From Aurelia coerulea (lineage: Eukaryota > Cnidaria > Scyphozoa > Semaeostomeae > Ulmaridae): a stretch of DNA of 64,000 nucleotides. Below, one piece after another: positions 1 through 13,373 of the stretch (position 1 is the stretch's first letter; each line of letters starts with the position of its first letter). The notes under the pieces are model-generated. The model saw only the letters and a program-made list of their open reading frames with translations. It had not been told where the DNA came from and did not search any database. Where the stretch lies: positions 20,443,501 to 20,507,500 of the forward strand of contig CM076955.1 of the NCBI GenBank assembly GCA_039566865.1. The letters are read 5' to 3'. The position numbers were made by a program, and so were the translations under genes.

Positions 1-99
1 TCAAAGCTTCTGGAAAGTTATTTTAAGTTAGGTGACTACGTACTTAGGTGTTCTCCCAAGTTTGGTAGTCCATAAAAGTTCGAAATTTAGCAAGTTTAA

Positions 100-389
100 A
101 GGGGCTCCGTCGCCAAACTGTAAACAAATCTGTAAACACCGCATGGGTCCATTGTTCTTCATCGCTTTCTGCAGTTTGTTTGGTGGCTACACCCAAGCCA
201 CCAAAAATGCTTGTTAAAAATCCGCTTATATCCAGCAATCGTAGAATATATGAATGTTTTTTCTTTTCCTCTGTAAAGTACAAAGATTTATCTTCAAAAT
301 GATGCTTTAATCTTCGATAAAACAGGTAAACTTCTTTGAGATGTTGCCCATCAAAAAACTTTCGACCGAAATTTGGAGACGGAGCCCCT
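100..389. mobile_element. TTAA-targeting miniature element, copy 1 (piggyBac-like MITE)
   Basis: A 290-bp element with inverted ends AGGGGCTCCGTCGCC (100-114) and a slightly decayed partner at 375-389. It is flanked on both sides by TTAA (96-99 and 390-393), the target duplication typical of piggyBac-type transposition. It has no coding capacity of its own; the long reverse-strand ORF across it is just the element read through. It sits in an intron or upstream region of the RhoGAP gene. Two further copies lie at 4489-4797 and 40201-40515. Confidence 0.85.
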
Positions 390-734
390 TTAAGCTCATA
401 CTGGCGAAGAGGGTATCCTTCAACAGTGCATCTTGTCCTTGAAAAATCACAATGGTATTTCAAGAAAACTTCAAGAATATTATTAGAAAATGTTTGTGAT
501 TTTTTATATTAGTGAGTGACTTTTTGTTGATTCTTCATTTATGGTCATCTGGTAATAAATAGCGTTTCCATTCCAATCTACTGTGACACTTTTCTAGAGG
601 CCTTTCATCCACAAACATATTCTCTTTATTATATGTTTCTGCTTTAATTCTGTTGTAGACTTGTCGCAATTAAATACATATATTATTCGAAAATATTATT
701 CCTGCTCTAAATTGATGAAGTTTTCCCTTTTTAG

Positions 735-3700
735 GTATTTAATATGTTTTCTGGCAAAGGTTGCTGATAACTCCGAAGTAAACAAGATGTCTAGTAGTAA
801 CATTGCAATCGTCATAGCACCAAATATAATTGGAGAACAAGCAGATGACTCAGGGTGAGTGTATGTTGTTTGACACGATCATGAAAATGATTTTCCTTCC
901 TGCGACCAGAGAGAAGTCATACTTAACTTTCTTGCAAGAATGGTAGAATTTCAAACATAATGATTTCAAAGGTTCCAAATGATTTTTTTTAGAATCCCAA
1001 TGTCCATAAAATATTGGATCTGAAATAGATTTAAACCCAAACGCAGAAAATATTATGCTTGGGCTCAGTTGATTTCTTTGCTGATCTCATATTTGTTCTT
1101 GCAAGAATGGTAGAATTGTAACGTCCAGCTGTCTTGAAAAGAAGTCAAGTTTCAAAGGTTCCAAATGATTGTTTTTAGAATCCCAATGTTCATAGTATTT
1201 TTCAAATATTGGCTCTGAAATAGATTTGAACCCTAACGCAGAAAATATTATGATTGGATTCAGTTAATTTCTTTATTGATCTCATATTTGTTCTTACATT
1301 GCAAATATAACTGGTACATGAGAAGCAATCCACATCAGTTGATATTGCTTGAATTCATATATTACCATTTTCATTTTTTTACCAATAGATGAGCATCAGA
1401 GCATGAATGAACATGATATATTTGAAAAATTTCCTGCTGGAAATTATGAATGGAAATTCCCGCGACCGTCCTGTCGCATGGTCGAGTGGGTTTTCATGCC
1501 CTGCTCATATAAACCATCGGTTGCTTTGGAAGACTTCGGAAAGGTGGCATTAAATATGAATAGGAATTTAGTTGGACTTCGATAGGAGAGCTGTTAATTT
1601 AAGGGAGCATCAGACACAACGCTTGCAATCAAACCTTTGCCAAAGTAAACTGTTAATCGACAAGAAAATCTCACAAAAATTGTTTACAGGTTTTTTTTAC
1701 CGGGCTTTAGATTCAAGCTTTTTATCTTGTTTTCTTCTCGTTTCTTTTACATTTCCACATCTCTCTTTTTATCCAGGATGAACGTATTTCACACAGGGAA
1801 CACTACAACGATAATTGATTCGCTGATTCAACACGCAGAATGGTTCTTCCCAGATGGTATGTTTTATTTCGATTTTGTCATTGCTTGAATAGCAAACTGT
1901 ATATTTCCTGAGACAAATTATAACTGGTCGTTAGGCATTAGCTGTAGTTGTTGTAAGGCTATTTTCCATGTATGAGAATAGATTTTACTGAGAGGATTAA
2001 CTGAAACTGGGAGCAAAGTTAGTAATAATTCTTTAAGCTGGACGCAGTTTTGATTAAATTCCCTTAAATATGGGTGTGAATTAAGCATGGGTGGACAAAT
2101 GGCGGACCACGGCACCAATGGTCCCATAAATTTTTTCAGGTCTCCAGAAAGAAAGAAATGTGAGAAGAAGGGGGACTTGATGATTCGATTTTATGTAAAA
2201 ATCCCAAATTTTCTCTTTGCATTTTAAACTATTGGATTGATGTTTGGTTAATTTAGGCTGTCTCCAGACTACAACAGTACTGTTTATAATTTGGTAAGTA
2301 GTCTGTCGCAAAGGCGACAAATTTTGCTAAACATCTTTTACAACTGAGATTGAGGATTACTGACCAATCTTCAAAATCTGTCCCACATCTTTCTATCATG
2401 AACTGCCAGAAAGTGGATTCTTGTTTGCAGCACCCTGCTATCACAGAAAGTCTTTTCGACTACTTTTCGGTCCAAGAAATTAAAATATTTTTTCCATCCC
2501 TGGAATTAAGGAGTTTATTGATAAAGTCCCGCCTTTAAGAACCACTTTACTAGAAATTTAGACCCTGAATTTTTGCTAGAGCAATCGAAGAACAATTGGC
2601 TGATGTCAGTTTTTTAAAGGCGGAACTTTGCTGTATTCTGTTTTTGAAGGGTGTGTAGCGTGATTTTATAATGCATATGTAGGATCGATTTGATAGCTAA
2701 CGAAAATGCAGAACAAACCATTGAAGGACATTGGACAAAAGGCTCTGGGTAATAGTCATTAGTTAAAGAACACATTCACACCCAAATACATATAACATTT
2801 AATAGCTTTGCTTTTCAGGTGTCGTATTTGTACGAAGAGAATCGGAATTCAGCCCAGCCTCGACTTCGCCTAGAACACAAAGCAAAGCCGAAGATACTGA
2901 AGAACCATCAGTTACGGGAAGTCTTCTCAGTGAAGTTTCTCTGTTACTCGATTTTCCATCGTCGACGACCGCAGGGTATGTTTACGTGTATCGCTAGTAT
3001 GGCCTAAAATTGTATAAAGTCCAGAACTTGCTGGTTACTTTTATCGAGTACTGGTTGCAAAGCAGTGTGAGGCAAAATCCAAGAAAAACACGGATAGGGG
3101 ACATCTGCTGTTATTTGAAGCCAGAAAGCTCAGCGTTAAGAGCTTTGACATGTGGTCATATATAAAAAGGTGTAACAGCCAGCTTCTCAAATCCACCTAT
3201 GTTTTTACGATAGAAGTTAATTATTAGCCCGTAGATCATTAGTTTGTCTTTACTGAGAACAATCGTTGCAAAGCAATGAAGGTGTCTGTAATTTTCCATC
3301 ATAATTGCATTCATTTTAGTGCCTGCCTTTTAGACGTCTGCCAATGATTAAACAGAGTACGCCAGAAAAAGTTTCTCATTCACCGGTGCAAAAGAGTACA
3401 ATATGCTCCCATTGGAAGCTCGTGAAATGCCAACAACTGATTTTCTTACTGTGTTTAAGAAACATTTTAGCTGAAATGCGCGGACACTTTTATTGTAAAA
3501 ATTGATAAGTACTTTTTTATATTGCTTTTCTTTAGGTTAGGTTTATGTTTAGGTTGCACTCTTTAATTTATACTGGACACACGTTGAAAACAGCTTTTCG
3601 TAAGTCGAAGTGTCTAGTCTATCCAGTTTAAATATTCGAAATTATTATTATTATTATTATTTATTTGCCATTGGTCTTATGTTTATATCTCTTTCTTCTT

Positions 3701-3985
3701 CTAGTTTTATGTTTATATCTTTCTCTTCTTCTCTCCAGAATACAACCGAACACGCCCGCAGAAGCTTCACCAAAGCATCAAATACAAGCGACAGTAACAA
3801 ATGATACAAGAAAAGCAAATGCTCCTGCACTGCCACATCGACCTCCGCCAGCACTACCCCCAAGGGGTGAACCCCCATCCCCGAGTAAACCATATACAGG
3901 ACATAGACCATCATCTGGTGTTCCTTTCCCGAACTCGCCCCCTCCTCCCGTGCCTACAAAGGCCAAACCAAAAATTACGTCATAA
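735..3985 (+). CDS. RICH-type RhoGAP (ARHGAP17/ARHGAP44-like), 3' exons only
   Basis: This is the 3' part of a Rho GTPase-activating protein gene; the 5' part (expected BAR domain and catalytic arginine) lies left of the window. Four exons fit in phase: 735-854, 1777-1856, 2819-2975 and 3739-3985 (stop TAA). The first encodes the end of the RhoGAP fold, with FLAKVADNSEVNKMSSSNIA followed by IVIAPN, which matches the conserved 'VNKM.PSNIAIV.GPN' block. The second encodes SLIQHAEWFFPDG, very like the segment just after the RhoGAP domain in ARHGAP17/44. The third and fourth encode a Ser/Thr- and Pro-rich tail with likely SH3 ligands (ALPHRPPPALPPRG, SPPPPVPTKAKPK). Known family members turn off Rac1/Cdc42 at junctions and during membrane traffic. 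The reading frame of exon 3 is set by phase; another frame is also open there but does not join. Family call is strong; the exact paralogue is not. Confidence 0.88.
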
Positions 3986-4488
3986 TTTTTAAATATTTGG
4001 TTGAATATTATTTTTGATAATTCGCATCTTCAACGCCTTATTTTTAGGGTGAATATTTTACCGAGGGAAAATGTATTAAATGTCCAGTCATCAATGTGAT
4101 CCGTAGGTACTACTCCCCCTAATGTGGTCCTGTACTCAGACGAGTAAAAGCATGGAAACATTTCTCACGGGGTACCTCAACTGTTAAATACAAGAGTATG
4201 GTAAAGACTCAGTGACATTTTAAAGTCAAAGCAACCAACAGATGTTCTCTGACTCTTAGAAGAAAGTTTATTCCATTGGCAAAATCCCAGGTCAGTCTCA
4301 TCGATTTTAGCCTCCTTGTTTACGTCTACGTTCAGAGAAATTAAAGCAGGGCAGCTTATGTCGTCGGGTGTTTGAGGTTTGTCTGTATGTAGGTAATTGT
4401 AGGATGCACCAAAGAAAAAAATATTTTTCATGAATGTGTTTGGCTAGGAGAAGATTGTTAACTGATGGTAGAAAGTGTGTGTCCTTAA

Positions 4489-4797
4489 AGGGGCTCCGTC
4501 GCCAAAATGTAAACAAAACGATAATTTTTGCAGTTTTTGAAAGGTGATATCCCACAGACGTTTACCTGTTTTTTTAATGAAAATGACAGCATCATTTTGG
4601 ACATAAATCATTGTACTTCACTGAGGAAAAAACCAAACATTCATAACTTGCTCGGATATAAGTGGATTTTTAACGTTCACTTTTTGGTTGCTTGGGTGAA
4701 GCCTCCAAACAAACTGCAGAAAACAAAGGATGCACAATGGAGCATTGGTGACACGTGCGAGTTTACGGATTTGTTTATTGTTGGCGACGGAGCCCCT
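4489..4797. mobile_element. TTAA-targeting miniature element, copy 2
   Basis: A 309-bp copy of the element at 100-389. It starts with AGGGGCTCCGTCGCC, ends with GGCGACGGAGCCCCT and is flanked by TTAA at 4485-4488 and 4798-4801. It keeps the better-preserved pair of ends of the first two copies. The interior shares the 'gtaaacaaa' and 'cacccaagc/gcttgggtg' segments with copies 1 and 3. Confidence 0.88.
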
Positions 4798-5499
4798 TTA
4801 AAGTGGTAATACTTTGTGCCCCGAAGTAAAAGAGGACGCTAAACATGCAATGGCTAGCCTTCTGATGTCCTTTCACAAGTCCGCTAAAGTCTCTCAGACC
4901 ACGATATAGTTTCGGTCCGTTACAAAGTTGTTAGGTTTCAAGAGCGTTTACACTGTTCCAGAGCAAAGTTATTATATAGGTAGAAAGAACAGAAGTGTTA
5001 CCGATTAGCAGGAGTAGTTTAAACCGGAGGCTGATCCGTAACGCTTTTGTTCCGAACCTAAAGTTATACCGGTACAGTATAAACAGGGTCTCAATTCGCA
5101 TTTCAGGCGAAAGTATCCCCGAATTAAAACAGCCAAAGAGTTTTGCACGAGCAACTTTGTATAATTGCAAATCTCACCTGATGTGAGGCAGACATTGAAA
5201 AGCAGTTCTTTACGACTGCTGGGGCTACCGTGCCTAAAAAAGTAAAAATAGAATAAAAATAGAAACATTCGTCTCACTGGTATCAGTTCCATTAGCTGGG
5301 GCTGCTTTTATGTTTGAAGAATGAAAACATTATTATGTCGGGCTGTCGGTTGCTGTTTCTTTCATACGAATATTCACCCTATTTAGTTATATCTTAATTT
5401 TATACATTAGTCATGATTGTATTTATGAAATAATTTCAACGTCGGCTGGCTGAGCTGAAGGCGTTTGATCAACAATTAGGATGTACATTAGATAAAAAT

Positions 5500-6090
5500 T
5501 TCTTAACAAGAACATTTTTATTTTTGTCGTCTGAGTTTCTGAGACGGGGATTCCTCTCAAACAGAGAGTGTGATTGTATATCCCTGGCAAAACGAAAAAC
5601 CCTTGTTTGCCAACCACTAAAGATTTGCTTGCCAAGGAACTTGTTTGGCCGTTTTGCTGCGTTGCAGAACATTGCTTCAAGAAGGTTGACACTCAGCTTG
5701 ATGGCCAGACGGAAAAACATAGCTTCGCGAGAGCAAGGGCAAATTTTGTAAACAAAAGATCGAGGTTTCCGAAAGACAAAGCTATTTGCTTTCTGCAGAA
5801 TAGATTTCACACCTTTGAGTGCACTCAGTCAAAATAAACAGAGAAAGCAAAATTATGGTTGGCCACGTAGAACGTGTGAAATCTATTCTTGAGGCTGTCC
5901 AATCGCTTTGTCTTGAACAGAACCGTTTCCTTTGTTTTAAAAGATTCACCCTTGCTCTTTGCAAGCAAATCTCAAATGTTTGGCAATCAGTGATCGCTTG
6001 GCCATTGCTTAAACTCCTTAAAATGCTGAAATCTCTTTCCACAAGATCTGATACAGTAAATCCCCGCATACAAGAACCTATTTTTTGAGA
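5500..6090. repeat. Large decayed inverted repeat (foldback element)
   Basis: Two arms of roughly 170-250 bp face each other. The segment around 5700-5815 (ggccagacgg, agagcaagggcaaattt, gaatagatttcacacc) recurs in reverse complement around 5869-6010 (cgtgtgaaatctattc, cacccttgctctttgc, cgcttggcc). Arm identity is visibly imperfect, so the insertion is old. Exact ends are unclear; the right edge carries 'acagtaaatccccgcataca', resembling the ends of the elements at 19818 and 34139. Several ORFs here are products of this repeat. Confidence 0.6.
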
Positions 6091-7458
6091 CACAGCCATG
6101 AACTTTCGTAATGTCAAGGTTCAAGATAAACTTGCAAACCAATTCTCGTGTGCTTTGAGTCCGCCTTTTTCCTTTTTGATTGCTCGTAACTTTTCTCTTA
6201 AACATGGAAAGATACAGCAGCCTTGAAGAAGTTTTTATCATCTCTACGAGAGTTGAAACTGGGCTGAAGTTCCAATTTGGAGGCACAGTTGTGGTCGGTT
6301 GAGGGTTGAAGCTTCTCTTGAATCTACTATTCCAGTTTTACAGTGGATGGTCCGCTAATTAGGATGGTAGAAATAGCTCGAAGCCTCGATTCTGAATGGA
6401 GGCAATGTTTGCAAATTCAAATTTCTTGTATTCTTTTGGTAAAATGGCGGCTGGCCTAAAGTTGCTGTGCAAAGGTGCCAGAGAAAAGTGTTTTCGCGCC
6501 AATGAAAGTAGAGTTATTTGTTGCCTTGCATCACGATGAATGTGCCTTGACACACTGAAGATATCTAAAGGTAAGTTTAGATTCCAAATAACTCTCAAAT
6601 GTTGTTGTGTCGGAACCAGTATGGAAAGTAGGGCAATTTTCGCTGAGACCTCGGGTGTGCAAGAAGGGTCCTCTATTGTTTATCTATTGTTTGTTTTGAA
6701 TACCCTATTGTTTTTCTTGGGTGTGCAAGTGCCACTCTTTCCACACAGGGTCGGAAAGAATTTTTTGGAGCTGGTTTTCTTACCACTCCTCTGCTGGAAG
6801 AGCTTTTGTTTTTGCCCCTAAAATAGTGAAGTAAATCCATTCTACTTAGTTAGTTGATAAATTAAATGTGACTTGGCCTAAGAAACGCTGTTTAAAATTA
6901 TTGAGGCAGGGAAAACTGCACATGCGATATGTTAAAAAGTGCAAGGCCGTATAGGTACAAACAGGGTTTATTTAGGGGCCATCGACTTTCGATTTTCGTA
7001 TTTCTTAACGGCATTTGGCGATTAAGATTGGAACCCCCTCCCTCTTAACGGCCCTTCATGGAAGAAGGGTGCGCTGTACGCCACAGATATACACCAAATT
7101 TCTTTTGTTCTGTTGTTATTTCCATTGCATTGTTTAAAAGGAGAAGGAGTCAAAAATCAAAAGGGACGCCCTCAGTCTCAGTATTGCATTGGAAGAAATA
7201 GGAGTATTTCCAACAAAATAACAAGCAGAATGGCGACAGAAATGAAGACCAAGGTAACTTTAGATAGCATTGTTAATGAAAACATCCAAAGGTACACACC
7301 AAAATTACCTTGTCTCCTATAACATGTGCTCTACTTTGCTCCATTCATTCACACTTTCAGGAAAGAAACAGGATACCAAGCAACATAAAAGGCACAGATA
7401 ACAAAACAGAGAAAAAGACGGGGTCATCAATAGTACCAAATGTGTGCTCATAAAACAG

Positions 7459-10400
7459 AATGCAGAAAAGAAGTTCAAGTCAAAGCAAGGTTCGGGGAGC
7501 AGCATCTGCAGACAATCTGACAAGAAGCAGAAGGCAAGTTGGAGGTGGGAAACAAAGCAGCATTGTGAAGCCTAAAGCTTCTTCAGCAAGAGGGACTCGA
7601 AGTAAAAGAGATGAAGAAAATGCTTCAGAGGAAGAGGTAAGATGAGAAGGAGGTCTTAAAGAGGGGCTGTCAACAAAACAATTCTGTCATGCAAAAGGTC
7701 CATTGGATTTTCTAAATAAACCCATCCCCTTTCTCTTAAAACGTAATATGTAATCTGCCACTGAATATTGATATGGAGAGTTTTGTCTCCTTTTAAGTAA
7801 ATCAAAAACACACATGTTTTTTAAAGTTCTGCAAGCTACAAGGCTTGACCATCAAGTGGATCAGCTATTGTCACAATAACATTCATCTATGGTGCCAACC
7901 TGTACGAAAATACAAGGCCATGTAATAGCCATGTACAAGCCTTGTAGTTATGGCCTTGTAACCTTGTAATAGCCTAGAATAGCCTTGCTGTAACCTTGTA
8001 AATGGCTTGAAAAATGCTAATTAGCCTTGTGGAAGCCTTGTGGAAACCTTGTGTTAGACTGGTTGCAACTTGGAATCTTACTGATAGCCTTGTAATTTTC
8101 TTCAAAGGTTAGTACAAGGTCATAACAAGGTTATAATCCCTGCTACGAGGCTAAAATTTGGCCTGTACAAGGCCAGGTTTAGCCTTGTATTTTTGTACAG
8201 GAATGTCTAAGATCGGGAAAATTAGAACCTATTATGTAGGATGAAGTAAGAGGCCCATTTCATGAGAAATTACAACCCATGCTGAGTTCAACACAGGTTT
8301 AGTTTTGACAGCATTTGCTTATTTTGCATTGCATGAGTCTCAACATTGAATGAGAGATGGTCACATAATATGAATGTGGTTGCAAACAAAACATGCAGGC
8401 ATGCAAGCCCCATTCAATAATTTTAATGATTGCGGAAATAGATTCCATCTCCTTTGTTCACATTTTTAATCTTTGATTTCAACACGTGAGGCCCTGAGCT
8501 GAAAATGTTTTTCGTTTACATGAGCATTTTCTCTTGTTTCAACACATGTTAAAACTGTTGGTTGCACTGCCAAGTTGAGTTTTGAGCTTGTTGAGTTTCA
8601 ACTCGGCCTCCTTCATGTAAACAGGATGAAGGCATCACCATCAACCGAGTTCAAACCCAGCACAGACTAAACGTTCTCATGTAGAGGACCTCTAAGAATT
8701 TTGATGAAGAGTACAAACTGTTGATTTTTTATGTTCTAATGCAGATTTATGTAGCATTAATTAAATCTCTTTTTCCTGCCTGCCAGGTTGCCTTCTTTGA
8801 TGAAAAGCCATCAATGTCATATTCTGTAGATTTACATGGTAAATGGTTAACCCAGATTGCTGGAATTGAGAAGGTAAACATTGCTGCAGTTTTCCAGTGC
8901 AATTAATCAAGAATTGTTGTGAGGATCATAATTACCGTAGTTAATGCAAAAATTGTTACATTTAAAAGCCTGAAGTAATTCTATGGTTCAAAATATTTAC
9001 CATCCAAATCACATTTAAGTAGTTTATTGGAATTTGTTGTTTGTAGAAATATTTCCTTGAAAAGGGAATGTGTTGGGTGAGTTACTGAATCACACAACAA
9101 TAAATGAAAATTCCTCTGTGTTCTTTTAAAACAAGAATTCCTTACGAGGACCCTTGAAAATTTGCACAAAAATTAAATGCACAAAAATGCACAAATGCAC
9201 AAAAATTTTGTGAAATAGCATCTCAAAACTATTTGTCTGAAAGCAATTTGTCCAAGATTTTCACCTGGAATTCTTTAATTTGTTTCTTGTAATTATCAGT
9301 TTTAGAATCACATTTTCTTTTCTAAGAGTCTCTGCAAATGTGCTCACTTTTTTTCTTTCTAGTATCCAAGATGCAAATCATTGGATTTATCATGCAACCA
9401 AATAAAGAAAATTGAAAACCTACATCAAAATCCAGTAAGAGTTTACACTTTAAAGACAAATGATGGATATAATAGTGTCTTGTTTAAAAATAGAACAAAA
9501 GAATGCTACGTGTGTCCATTTGTCTAATTGTTTTGATAATCTCTCGAGATCATCAAATACAATGGAATACAATGGGCTATATTTAGATTGCCCAGGCCCC
9601 AAACTTAAGTTGCCTTATATCTCCATCATTTGTCTTACAATACCAACCTCTAATAGCAGACCTCACCAAAAGTTTTTTGTGCCTGCGAGCGCAAATTGCC
9701 ATGAAAATGTGCCTGCAAAAAATGTTCAACGTTTATCATCTAGGATTTAAAGTCTTTCAATGCATCACTTGAAGCAAACTTTGATAAAGCGAGGGACATT
9801 TTGGTCCTAAAAGTTGGATAGTGCCTTATGCAATAAATGTTAATCATAGACAATATACAGTATATGAAACTTTGGCTTTGTTTAGGAATACTTCGATTTC
9901 AACAATTGACACCGTATACAGTTGTTTGTTTACTTTAAAACAATGAAACTCATCTGGTACACAATGGAGGTTTCCTTCAAATCACAAATTTTTCGATTAA
10001 TTATGGTTTGGTTGGGGTTTGGTTACAGAGTTGAATTTGAATGGGATCTATTTGTGACTTTTTCATTCGCTCTAAAACCTTAAATGCAGTAAAGCCCTTC
10101 ACTTTATCTAAGCGACATGCGAAATGCCAATTAGTTTTATTCCCTTTCCCAGATTCCTTCCAATATTGCTTCATACAGTTATCAATGGCAGTATCCGCAT
10201 GTTCAATATTTGGGCCGTTAACTGCGATATGCTTCTCTGCACGTCTCAAAAACTCTCGGAAATTATCGTTACTACTGACGGGTCTAACTGATAGCTAAGT
10301 TAGCTATAGACAAATCTGACTGGATGTGAGATGTTGAAAGATTAGCTCGATGTCCAAATCAGTTATGGTTTCATTATTCTTAACCTTTCAAATCATTTTT

Positions 10401-13318
10401 ATGCAATATCTCCTTACTCAATTCCTACCAATTGACTGTTACAAACTTTAGAAAGGATCGTTTTTTAATAAATGTGCCTGCAGATATTCGCTGGATTTAA
10501 AAATGTGCCTGCGAGCGGCGCTCGCACGCTCGCGTACTTTAGCGATGCCTGTCTAATATTTTTATCAAAGTCTCTGAAAAGATGTCACTCTTGTAAGGAA
10601 GTATTTTGTCTCTGCTACCTATCTGATTGCTTTTTAATTGATTTAATTGCAATTGTCAGCTTCACTTTTGAAAATAAGTAAACTTTGATAAAATAATTGA
10701 ATTTCAGCTATCTATTTACATAATTTTCTGGAGTGTTTACTTGAATTTTTTCAATGATCTGTAGATCCTAGCAGCAGAACCATTTTTCATCCTTTGATTT
10801 TATAAGGCCAGTTTCAGATTTTTGATGATTTCATCAATTTAATTGTAATTTTTCTTCTTTTAGGAGATTTGTGAGTTGAAACTTTATTCAAATGAAATTT
10901 CATCAATCAAGGGACTAGAAAAGTACGTAAAATAATGCTCCTTATTATGACATGTTTGTCAAAAGGCTGTTTTTCTACCCATAGATCAATGCTTTATCTT
11001 GGATTTTCAAGAATTTCATCATAGATTGAAATAATTTTTTCATTGAAGATGTATATAAACATGAATTTTTCATATCTACAGTTTGGTTTATACACAGATG
11101 ATTGTTTTTTATCTGCAGATTGAAAAGGTTGCAGAATCTTCAACTTCAGTATAATCAAATAGAAAAAATTGGTGAGTAAAATTTAGAGCAACAAATTTTA
11201 TGAAAAGTGATTATTAATGTCAACATGGTCCTGTCTTAAATCTAGAATTCTTTATATGCATATTGAGTTACTTACCTCTTAAATGAATATTAAACAAAGG
11301 CAGAAAACTTCTTGAGAGAGTTTTAATCCAATGATAAAAAGCAAGATTGCTTTTTGTTCCTCTAGAATATGTTTCTCAATTGTTTTTATTGGATTTAGGA
11401 CATTGTGCTACATTCTTCTGCATCTTGATGAAATCCTCTCAAATATCAAGTATAATCAAGTAAGATATCATATCAAGTAATTCACCTCTTTGATATTTGT
11501 AGGTGATGGTTTAAAAGATTTGAAGAACTTGAAGATTCTTCATTTGGGATCAAACAAATTGACTTCACTGGAAGCTCATGAGCTCAAAACATGCAGCAAT
11601 ATTACATTTCTCGATCTTAGTAGTAATAATTTGAGTAGTCTTCAAGTGAGTATTTCTCCTTTTTCTGGTAGGATCTTAGAAATGGGTGATATTTTTGTGT
11701 GTGATATTTTGTGATTGGAATTGGAAGAGACAAATGCTGTTTGTACCAATGATTATCATAACAGCTTTGAGTATAAAATGATTTCTTGGTACTGCCGGGT
11801 GAGTCAATAAAAAGAATCTCTGTTTGAAACGTCACGGCTCCCTGGATATCAAGACGATGATATCAGCAAATATATAGTTTAATGGTAGACATGCTCAAAT
11901 CTATTCTAAAATTTATCTGGCTGAAATTGGCCTCTCCGTTCTGAAATTATGAGAGATTTTCTCGAGAAAAACTCTTCAAGAAACCTTCAAAACGTGGCCA
12001 AAATCATGAACAAATTTCCCTAACATTTCTGACGTACACGGGCCTTACAGCAATGATTTCTGCACGCTCTAGCATGTGCTATTCTCTTGGGAGGACGAAC
12101 AGTAACCTATTAAGGGAGATTCCATTCTCCCAAGAGGGCAAATTACATGAATACATGTGAGTGTCATCATTTTTAAGAAGGGAAACCAAGGAAAATTTGC
12201 TCATTGTTTTCACTCAGTTTTGCAGGTTTCTGTAAGGGGCTTCCTGCAGAAAATCTCCCATATCCACGGGAAGGAATGGCTGATTAAAGCCAGGTAAATT
12301 TCTGAAACTAATTTAACATCTTGGCAATAAAACAAGACAGTTTTCAATATTATTGCTTTGATATTCAGGGAGCAGTGGCCTTCCAAATGAGGATTCTTTT
12401 TTCTGACTCACCCGGTCTCCGGTAGAATTGTCTATTTGTATTATAGAGCCGCAGCCTATTTACGTTCTAGTGCCACATGTATAGATTAATAATTGCTTCT
12501 TTATTGATAAGAAGATGGACTACACATTTAGACTTTCGTGCTCCCAAATTATAGAGATCTCCCTGATGTGAATTTGTGGATGTGTTGTTGGGATTTAGAA
12601 GCTATTCCTAACGCAATGCAGGCCTCTCATCTCATGATTTATTGTTTCATCCTCGTAATGGCGACTTGTTGTACTGATGGAATCTCAAAAATTTACATTT
12701 CAATATTTCTTCCAGTGTTTAATGGCAGTACCATATCTAGAGGAGCTATATGTTGGTGGAAATCAATTGACTAAATGCCCAGATGCTTCTTGCTGTAAAA
12801 AGGTAAGCAGATGGCCCATGTCCGTTTGATATCAATTTAGTTATCAAGTATACACTGACTTAAGTAACAGTCACTACACTATACCATGCTATGCTATTCT
12901 GTTCTATACTATCCTATATTCAAAACTATACTATATTACACTATGATATACTAGTGTACTGTTGAAGAGGGCCTAACCATTCGAAGAAAACAGGCATCAA
13001 TTTGGTATTTTGCGCTTTTTATTCCTTATTTCAGTGCTGAATAGTTTCACTGTGATATACATATCTATCTATAGGTGAGGGTGAAGTTGCGGTTTTTAGC
13101 TCCAAGCGCTGGGATCGCAGAAGTAGAATAGGCCTAATCGAGTCCGCGACCCCTTGTCATGACTCCTAAGTCGTGGGGCTCTACCTGGGATCGAACCCTG
13201 TCCGCCTGACTGTTCTGGCTGCAATGTCAGAGGATTACACCGCTGCGCCACAACGCCTTCAACCTATAACTTTGCATGGTTGGCATTTGAATAGATGCAA
13301 AAAGTATTCTAGTCAATT

Positions 13319-13373
<55 letters not shown>

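Larger units (their letters stand above)
3986..7458. other. Spacer between RhoGAP and LRR genes
   Basis: I see no supported exon here. The spacer contains a TTAA element (4489-4797) and a large decayed inverted repeat (about 5500-6090), listed separately. ATGGCGACAGAAATGAAGACC at 7230-7250, followed by GTAACT, could be a first coding exon of the downstream LRR gene, but its phase does not join cleanly to the exon at 7459, so it is not included. Confidence 0.5.

Noticed and set aside
44..463. 139-codon reverse-strand ORF
   Set aside because: It runs straight through a TTAA-flanked miniature element; its peptide contains the translated element ends (KGAPSPN) and nothing protein-like.
5423..6286. 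Several ORFs of about 90-113 codons on both strands
   Set aside because: All lie in a decayed inverted repeat and mirror each other; no protein family recognised.
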